Assembly: GCF_027744825.2 (NCBI RefSeq)
Contig: NC_071336.1
Location: forward strand, 12,799,501-12,863,500
Direction: 5' to 3'
Source of the DNA: Synchiropus splendidus
Lineage: Eukaryota; Chordata; Actinopteri; Syngnathiformes; Callionymidae
DNA: 64,000 nucleotides
The notes under the pieces were generated by a model. The model saw only the letters and a list, made by a program, of their open reading frames with translations. It did not search any database and was not told the DNA's origin. Position 1 is the stretch's first letter. Each line of letters begins with the position of its first letter. Shown here one piece after another: positions 55,776 through 64,000 of this stretch. The position numbers and the translations under genes were made by a program.

Positions 55776-57288
55776 ATTGTATGTTAATAAAATGTTCAGA
55801 CAAAATATAAGAACATAATCACAGGTGACCAGCTCAGAAGCTAGGTGGTTAACTCGAGTGGCAGGTGTGAAGTCTATCTGGGGTGAAGACACCTGACTAA
55901 GGCATTACAATTATGGCCAGAAAGATTATGTTTTTTTTAACCAATATAAAAATCATTAGGCTATGTACAGGTATCTTGCAATACAATACTTGTCTTGATA
56001 CAGGAGTGGCGACACAATACATTGTGGTGTATTGTCATACTGTAAGTTCAGCAATATATTGTCATTTCCTCATCATCATCATCATCATTTGACGCTGGAA
56101 ATCAGATGATGCCATGCAATATAATTTCCATGACAACAAGTTTATTGTTATGACGTCAGTCCAGTTAGACTTCACACTCCAACAGAGGACTGAATCGCTC
56201 CCTTAATCGACAAAAAAAAAATCAGCATACAAAAAGAAATAGTATAAAACACGTCACAAATGCCGCAGTATATCCAAGTGTCTACGTATTAAATATTGAT
56301 AGAGCAGCTTTGAAAATAACAATATCACACAATAAAGTATTGCCAACAACTGCTATTTAGCATTTAATTAGCATAGCTTAGAAGAAGGGAGACAAATGGA
56401 AGAAACCATTGTGACCATTACGCACAAGGGCTCCACCAATAGAGCTACCTCAGGAAGAATTCATGCTTGCTTGTAGGAAACTGCTTCTTGAACCCAATAT
56501 TGGGGAAAACACAACAAAACAAACCGAGACCAAAGGGTTAAAAATAAATTAAGTAAATGTTGCCACTTCAGCATGTTATATTTGTCAGTAAGTAAACCTT
56601 TTATAACACACATATTTCCCTAATTCTAACCTCTCCAAATCCCTCCAGCTAGATAATCTGCAAATGTTTACTTGGCGAGAACTTTTAACCAGAAGCCCAA
56701 CACTGGAGCTGCGATGAGGAAGCTGAGCCATCCAGAAAATAAGCTGCTGACAAAAACCTCCTCAGACGACCCATTTATTATCCCTCCATAGATCCAGCTA
56801 TTCCCTCCACATTCCCACAACAGTGACCTCAATACCAAGCGAGAGGGAGAGAAAAACTGAGCTGGAAATAAAGTGAGGACTTGTGAAAGACTTGTGATGA
56901 AAAGAGGCAGACAAAGCGTGAATGAGTAACCAACAGCGACAGTGCATGAAGCATCCCTTCATTTCCTCCTATCTCCTCCTCTAATGATTCATCGAACGAT
57001 CCCTCTGCTCTCCAGCTGCTGTTTTAATTTCTGAACAATCTGTCGGCACTGTGGTGGAACATTAGGGAACAATTGGTTTGGGGAAAATACAGTAAGCAGA
57101 AGCTTGCAGAACAGGTTTTCATCGGGTTGCTTCTCTATTGCAATATCTCAGTGATATTAGCTAAATGAGCTGAAACTTCCCACACAGACATCTTGTGAAG
57201 TAGTGTGACTTTTAATCTGAAAGGCAGAACTATTATCGATATAATTGTTACAAGAAAATATACAATCCCTTAGTTATTCTGGACACAT

Positions 57289-57589
57289 CTTCGGTTACCT
57301 TCAGTTAACCAGAACTTAGTCCTGTTCAGGGTTGCGGGGAGTGCTGGAATACACCCTGGACAAGTTGCGAGTCCATCACAGCCAGGGCACACACAACATT
57401 CACACAAACACCTACGGGCAATTTTAGAGGGTCCAGTTAACTTCGTGAGCATACTGTATCTTTGGGATACTGGAGGAAACCGGAGTACCCAGAGAAAACT
57501 CTCCCCAGAAAGGTCCAGACCTGGATTCAAAACCAGAACCTTCTTGCTGAGAGGCAGCAGTGCTAACCATTGCACCACTGTGCTGCTCC
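57289..57589 (-). mobile_element. tRNA-derived SINE with L2/Maui-like body, 14-bp target duplication
   Basis: Read on the minus strand it starts AGCAGCACAGTGGTGCAATG then GTTAGC, an A-box-like promoter (TGGTGCAATGG). It continues with a B-box-like GGTTTTGAATCC, then the family body (complement of GGATACTGGAGGAAACCGGA and ACACCTACGGGCAATTTTAG). It is flanked by a perfect direct repeat TATTCTGGACACAT at 57275-57288 and 57590-57603, the mark of LINE-driven insertion. The length is 301 bp. The family resemblance to the common fish repeat is from memory. Confidence 0.85.
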
Positions 57590-60500
57590 TATTCTGGACA
57601 CATTAAGGGAAAAAAAGAGTGAAAAATCAAATCCTTTTTTTGTCTGAAGATTTTAAGAACGAAGAAAAAGGGGCTGGTGATTGAGCACCACTAGGGGCTC
57701 TCTGAGTCTGTCTCTGATTCCAGAGATGCATGCTTAAATCTACAGTACGGACAATATCTGTACGTTTTGTCAATCACAAAAGTGAGAATTGTACACACAA
57801 AATTAACCATTCAATGAAATTGTAAAGTGGCAACAACAGTTTTTATTATTCACATATATGCTGTTTATAATAACATGTCTGTCTAGTGAATTGTTTGAGC
57901 GTTAAAGAAAAAGCTACATATAATTTAAATTTGGTCAGCTGCTCCATTAAGGTGGAGCAGATGATCTTCATGTTCAACCTGAAATGCAATGTGCGTTCAC
58001 CTTGTTGTTTACTACTCTTGCAAGCTTCTCTGACTTTTATCTGAAATAGTAGCAGTCGTCATGTTAAGAAATTGTTGGGAAAATGATTCTTTATTCCTGG
58101 CTCCCTTGTAATGAGGTCACTGTGTTCGCACACAGCTGTATGACGTAAGCATGTGGCGAGCTATTCTTTAATTACAACAGGTGAAACCGCAGAATATTAC
58201 CAGGTCATATTCGTCTCAGCCATCACAGTGTTCACAATGAAACTGATGGAAACTAAAATAAACACAATATTTACTTATTGGTACATAATGTGAAACTAAA
58301 TTGTTACTAGATTTCAAGACATTGTTATGAAGTTGTTGGAGAATTAATGAACTTGCAAATATTTACAGTACAAATTCATTTCACCTCTCCTCTCTCTCTC
58401 TTTCTCGCACTGTCTCGCACACACACAAATGAAGGACAAGCGAGGACGTGAACCCTGCACACACACACCTTTTTCAAACAAGTGTACAGACCTCAGAACA
58501 CACACAAACACATGGTATCAAACATCATGGTACCTGATGCGGACAACGCCTGGTGATGACGCAACTGACTGAGTCCTTGCTAGCATCGTTCTATTCTCTC
58601 ACTTCTTATATTCAGATGTTTAGGGTGCAGACCTGAGAAAAACAGCGGAGGAGAGCTAGCAAATATCATGCAGACTTTGAGTTTCTAGACACCTCACAAA
58701 GATGTCTACAAGATACAGTGCGAACAGTACATCTTATGGAGGTTGACGTCCTATAACTTACACAGCAGAGTTCTGGAAATGATGTGCCGAACAAACTAGT
58801 GAAAGAGGTCGGCTCCATTAAAGAGGAACTTATCTGGTAGTTTGAGTAACTTCTAAAATTATGTTGGACCTGTATTGAAAACATCATTGTGTCTGTTCGC
58901 TCAAAACTCTGTATGATTTGAAATATTGACATTACAAAATGTGCATAAGGCCCACCCTTTAAAAACGCTTTGTTTTCCAGGAGCTGAAATCTTCTCCCCA
59001 ACCACGCCGACTCTGCTGTGATCGATCAGTTGGAAACCTTTAGGCTGGCTCTGCTGACAGCTGCTGTCAAGCAGTTGTTTGGACTCACAGGACATGGATT
59101 ACATCTATGATATAATGGAATGCAAGCACGTCTCTGCCACGTGTCGTTCTAACAATAAGGAGGTGGGCGGGTTCAGAGGTGTGCTGGAGGCAGAGCAAAG
59201 CCCACTGTGACGTAACAGTGGGGCTTCACTCTTGCAACTTGTCATTCGCCAAAATTTTAGATGGGGAAAGCTTCTTGAAGCAATAACTTCAAAGCATAGC
59301 ATCAGCATGGTGAGGGACTTACTGCATCATGCAGAGGAGGATTACAACACCTGAAACCTTTGCATGAAAACTGTTTTTATGTGATATGAAGAGGTGTGTT
59401 AAAGAAGCAAAACCCTTACTGAAAATGTCACACGTTATTTACATGCCATCAGACAAAGAATAGAACGTGAACGCTGCGCTAACAAGAATTTACACCTTTG
59501 GGGCTCAAAGGGACCTGACTAACAACCTGACAGCTTTACTGTGGAGCGTTGAGTGCAAAATTAAACAGTGGGAAGGCTGCAGCAGACTTGTGACTCACTC
59601 TTGGCTTTTATTATTTAAGCGAGTTTACATGCTGAACAATATTCTCATTATACGTATCTGGATTCAACAGTTGGCCATCACCAGATAATAACACAGGACA
59701 AGCGTCTGCCTTTTTTTCAAGCCACCTGGTTGAACCAAACTTTTCCTACGCAGCGGATATTTCACAGTGGACAGTTTCACAAACATGACCTACAGTACAT
59801 TGGTGGTGTTGCGGAAAACCAATGAACACTCAATGAAGGATTCCGATGACTCATAATCTCTGAATCCACTTCCTGAAGCGAAGACAATGCTTTTGCCACT
59901 TAGTAAAACAGAAATAAATGCCTTTTGGAATGTATGAAAGTTTGAACTGTCTAGTCCGCGGCAAGAATGAGGACAGGTATTAACTGGGTGAGGCAGATGA
60001 ATTACCAAACAGGTTCATTTGAAACGCTCCAAATTCTTCAACAATTGATATTTTGATTAGTTGATCAGGTCCATTTCTTTATATCTTTATGCCCCATGGA
60101 AACTTTTAGCTGTAAATAACGTGTTAGATATAAATGTGTTTTCCGCAAGGCTACTCTGCTTGACTTTGGCAGTCATGAGGCAATGGTTACGATTTTTTTT
60201 AAATGACTTAATTTTATGTATATGTATTTATTTGTACTATACAACATATTAAATGCCTATCTTGGTGCTGGTGATACTGATTATGTCGCCTGGGTTCTTG
60301 GGTTAACATACTTGCAAACATTTCAGCCCAAAACAATCTCCGTAGGTGCACAATAGCAAGGACATTTGTAAGCACAAATAAGCACATAGGAGCCCCAGTC
60401 CACATATCATGTAGTGGAATAACATCGGAGTTATTTCAGAAAGAAAAAAAGAAGGGACGAACTCAATCACATACAAAGACACAAAACTTGTGTAGCAACA

Positions 60501-61900
60501 ACTCCTGAATGAAAACTAAGTTGAAGAATGAATCTAGTGTGCATGCAACATTCCAATAAAGTCTCCAGCTTCATATGACATGGGATTCTGACATATATTA
60601 GTTATAAAAGAATTATTATTGACAACAGCATTGTGAATACTAATTACAAGGATATTCTTATTTGCAAAAACATCCTTACAAGACGAAGTTTAGTTATTTC
60701 TCCTTCTCGTTCCAATCTCAAATTGCAGAAAGCAAAAACTTAACCAGTCAATGATTTAAATTTTTTTCATGTACATTCTGTGAATCAGAGTAGATATGAT
60801 ACAATATTTAAATAATTAAACTCAACCAGCCAATTGTTCTATCCACAATGTTCCCATCAAATTGAATGTTATTTCCAACAATGCAGAGAGAACAGTATTA
60901 AAGTTAATTGACCATGATTTCTTTAATGACTTTACACCTCGCCGGCCATTTTCCCAAAGGCGGGGCATTAAACATCTCTTTTGTGATTCTGTTTTACTTT
61001 AATTGAATTATTTAAGTGCACTGCTGACAGCAGTGTGTTTCACGGAGCTTCATCATCTGAAACTGAAACTTGCCAAATATTGACGTTGGATTCCCCGTTG
61101 GTGTTTATTATGCCATCCTTGTTTCCTTTCTTATACTAAAAAGGAAAATACAATATACCATTTCTCCCCATGCTACAGATGACTTGAATTGAATTGAAAG
61201 GCAGGTTTTACAAACGACAAATTTACTTTAGTGAAGTCGAGTTTTACAGTTTGGTTCAATAAAGTAAGACAATATTTGGCTACGCTTCATAATCTTGGAC
61301 TGAAAGGAACTGCAGGTTTCTCACTATAACAGTGTTTCAGGTCGGGATCAGCCAGCATTTGTCAAAGTACAAACACTGATGTCAGACAGTTTATTATTTC
61401 AAATGCCAGGCAGTAAGAAAATTGTAGCTACTATTACTATATTTTATTGAAATTCTTAAGTTATGTTTTAACTTGATTTTTTTATTCTATATTTTTGCGC
61501 CCACAGTACTGCTGGGTAAGCAACCACTTGCTTTTTACCCATTTTTTTTTTTACACTGTGTGGGGCAAATGCATAAGAATATAGCGAAGTGTTAGCTATA
61601 ACGTAATATACCAACGAAGATTTTTTTTTTAATTCTCCTTATTTTCGACTGGTTTGACCGTCGAGTTTTACATCATTACTGAAGCAGTGTTTAAGACGAA
61701 TGTATTATCATGTGCACAATGAAAGAGCACTTGTCAGATGCATGACGCTGTTTATTTTGACTTTCTTATAGATGGTGTTTTGCCTCCAGTCAACGAGAAG
61801 CAACAGCTTCCAAGCACCAGCAAATAAGAATATCAAGTGGACATGCAGGCACGTCATACATGAAAAACATGACACCATAGTGTAGTAAAAAAAAACTCAC

Positions 61901-62130
61901 CGGAGTGGAGGTGTCTCAGCGGCCAGGACGGACCTGCACCAGACTCCGTTGAAGTAAAGAGTTGATTTACCGCAGCAGGGACGAACATACGCTCTCCATC
62001 TGCTGCCCTCGCGGCGACTGCGCGAGCGCAAACCCTGACGAGCTACGCATGCGCGATCCATCAGGTGGATGGACGAATACGCACGCGTGTAAATATCAAA
62101 CGCGTACGTGCGTGTGTGTGTTCGGGAGAG
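61901..62130 (-). promoter_or_regulatory. Probable CpG-rich promoter and noncoding exon 1 of fhdc1
   Basis: On the minus strand CTCCACTCCG is followed by GTGAGT at 61900, a good splice donor with no ORF before it, which suits a 5' UTR exon. The sequence beyond it is CpG-rich, unlike the flanks (GCCCTCGCGGCGACTGCGCG at about 62004; CGCACGCGTG at about 62079). It holds ACGCATGCGC (62045-62054), an NRF1-type palindrome. No other minus-strand gene start is nearer to the fhdc1 ATG, so the link is inferred. Confidence 0.5.
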
Positions 62131-62310
62131 ATAAACCCCTCCCTTTATGTTCAGCGATGACTCACAGGCATCAATATGCCTCGGTGGGACTTGTGATATG
62201 CCTCGGTTTTATCAAGTGCATGTCTAACTTTAGTTCACAGGAACTCACAAAGGATAGAGTTGTTCATCATAAATGTATTTATTTATTAAACATCAAATAT
62301 GCTCTGTATT

Positions 62311-62395
62311 TTTTCGGCTCGTGGGAGGAAACTAGAGTGCTTAGAGGAAGCCCACATGAGCACAGGAAGGGCCCAGGTTCACCCCGAAACCCACA
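62311..62395 (-). mobile_element. Fragment of the same SINE/L2-type family
   Basis: GTGGGAGGAAACTAGAGTGC, then GAGGAAGCCCACATGAGCAC and CCCAGGTTCACCCC, resembles the middle of the element at 57289-57589 and the general fish family (GTGGGAGGAAACCGGAGTAC). The orientation is the same. Both ends are missing. Confidence 0.5.
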
Positions 62396-63745
62396 GCTGC
62401 ATTTAAATCTGAGGTCAGTTTTTTAAGATCTCAATATTCACTACAGTATGCATTCAATGTTTTAAGGATATATTCATTTGTTCATCTTTTGATTCTCGGG
62501 TTAGCAACAACCGTACGTGGTATTTCAACCCGAGACTCCGTTTTAGGTTATTGATACCTTGCCTCAGCAGACAAAACACACTCATGTCAGTGTTCTTGTT
62601 GCTTGGTTAATAATTATTGCCATTCAAAACCTTCACAGAGACAGAACAACACAGCAGATGCAAGCTGGTAGGTGTGGGGCATCTCCCCAGAGCCAAAAAG
62701 ACAAAAAAGATTTGAAAGACCAAACAATGAAATTCGAAACAAAAGTTGCTGCTCGGATTTAAAGGAATGGCAATTGTCTCTCGCTGGACACTTACTCCAT
62801 GATTGGGTTTCTGCTGGCAACAGTTCATTCTAACCCTAACTAATGCAGAGTCGCCGATTTCTGCACCATGAAGAGGACACATTACTATCATGTGAAAGAC
62901 GGGCATCAATGCCAGGACTTTTCCACACATTATTGAGAACTGGAAAAGCTAGTGAATGAATGAAGAGGCAACAGCAGGGTGTCTGATGGGAGACTCTGCA
63001 GCGCCTTAACCTGAGACAAACAATGTCATTGTGGTACATAGTAAAAAGCAAACGCGACAAAAACAACTTTCAAAAACTTTAATTGCACACATTATAAAAT
63101 GGCAGTCGTCACTTTCAATTCCACAAAGTCAAAATGTTTTTGGTCTTGTACAAAGTGAACAGAAAGGCCAAGTTGAAATTGAAGGTTCAATGTCCACAGT
63201 TGAAGGATAAAGACAAACATTCTTCCATGAAAGAAATCCTGTCTATTGGAAGAAAACCAACTGTTGATAAGCAGTGCTGCTGCTGGAAAAGCCCAGAAGA
63301 ACTTGGTGGAAAATCACAGTGATGTTAAGAAACAAATGTCACAGACATGTTATAAATTACAAAACTGAGGTATAAAATTCAGAATATCTGCCTTATCAAA
63401 AATGTCTTCGCTGAAAAAACATGTTGCTGAACATGTTTGTTTTTTTTTATTTTAAGCATTTGACAGTCATCTGCTCCAACGTTATTGCACAGTTTTAATG
63501 TTACTAAATGCAGTTTGATAATAAAAATGAGCTGCAATCAAGTCCTAAATGTTTTTCTTTCCTTTAATTTGTTAGTGTCCACATTACTGCACAAAGAAGC
63601 AGGTGCATGAAGAATTCATTTTAGATCTTTTACAGTGCAGATGAGAAATCAGCCACAAAGTTTTGAGACATTTTCTGACTGAAAGGAACACCTCACTGCC
63701 ATCACAATGTGCTGCACTGAACAGAATGCACTGAAAGTCTGATGT

Positions 63746-63912
63746 TAGTGATGGACTGATGAAGCTTAGTGGACCAGTGTCATCATTTTCAGAGCTTAAT
63801 AAGCAGCGCTCTTGATTTAAAAATTAAGTGAGATTTTATTTAAATCGTTGTTCATCTAGTGGGCTCTGAAAATGTGGACACTGTTTCATGAAGCCTCATC
63901 AGCCCACCACTA
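63746..63912. mobile_element. Fold-back MITE, copy F
   Basis: It starts TAGTGATGGACTGATGAAGC and ends CATGAAGCCTCATCAGCC then CACCACTA, inverted complements. The flanks TCTGATGT and GCTGACGC share 5 of 8 bases, which could be an old 8-bp duplication. The CTCF-like cores in this copy are disrupted by small deletions. Confidence 0.8.
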
Positions 63913-64000
63913 GCTGACGCTGTGGCACACCCTGTGCTACAACCACTTCATAATCTTAAGCATTCAGACAAATATTTAAAAGTGACTTCCCAGAAGCTGT

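Larger units (their letters stand above)
53083..61900 (-). other. Probable fhdc1 5' intron(s) and upstream region
   Basis: No coding gene is recognised on either strand in these 8.8 kb. A possible noncoding fhdc1 exon on the minus strand lies at about 53138-53217 (acceptor CTCTCCAG, donor TTG|GTGATT), and an acceptor CTCCTAG at 53118-53124 leads into the exon with the ATG. Other contents are a duplicated GGTTAG-type repeat (55390-55775), a SINE (57289-57589) and a CATCAT tract near 56070. Confidence 0.45.
62131..64000. other. Intergenic right end of the window
   Basis: No gene is recognised. The stretch holds a SINE-family fragment (62311-62395) and MITE copy F (63746-63912). The rest is AT-rich and unique-looking. 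Confidence 0.5.

Noticed and set aside
55960..56345. Stretch with many AATACAAT/TATTG words, possibly a decayed hAT-like repeat
   Set aside because: No clear terminal inverted repeats or flanking duplication could be seen by eye.

Overview
The window looks like nuclear DNA of a percomorph-type teleost fish. Its genes are split into short exons with GT/AG introns, they are closely packed, and they match vertebrate-specific families. It also carries fish-style hAT-like elements and a tRNA-derived SINE. No bacterial, viral or organellar gene, CRISPR array, rRNA or tRNA gene was seen.

Layout, left to right. wdr55 (+, 714-2896) is a nucleolar WD-repeat protein gene. psip1/LEDGF (+, 4169-10299) encodes a PWWP domain, a greatly enlarged charged linker and an integrase-binding domain. 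ttc39b (+, 13132-27264) encodes a TPR protein of lipid regulation. cfi (+, 29901-33995) encodes complement factor I. txk (+, 35237-40530) encodes a Tec-family tyrosine kinase with a cysteine string in place of a PH domain. fhdc1 (-, 53082 down to 43286) is a formin gene whose probable promoter and noncoding first exon lie near 62 kb. For all six genes I joined exons by hand. Reading phase is kept across every junction listed, and the predicted lengths (about 415, 1233, 581, 601, 504 and 1162 residues) fit the families, except that psip1 is unusually long.

The genes do not form one pathway. They cover ribosome biogenesis, chromatin tethering, lipid control, complement, lymphocyte signalling and the cytoskeleton. 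psip1 next to ttc39b reproduces the human 9p22 pair. cfi, txk and fhdc1 are all on human chromosome 4, in different places.

The most interesting non-genic signal is a roughly 165-bp fold-back MITE family with six copies here, three of them in txk introns. Several copies carry sequences fitting the CTCF core consensus in their arms. Other mobile elements include two hAT-like non-autonomous elements with recognisable 8-bp target duplications, an apparent nested insertion inside an fhdc1 intron, and a SINE with a perfect 14-bp target-site duplication. In the genes, the second LDLa module of factor I has lost exactly the two cysteines (IV and VI) that normally pair. I found no unknown multi-gene system; this is mostly an ordinary vertebrate gene neighbourhood.
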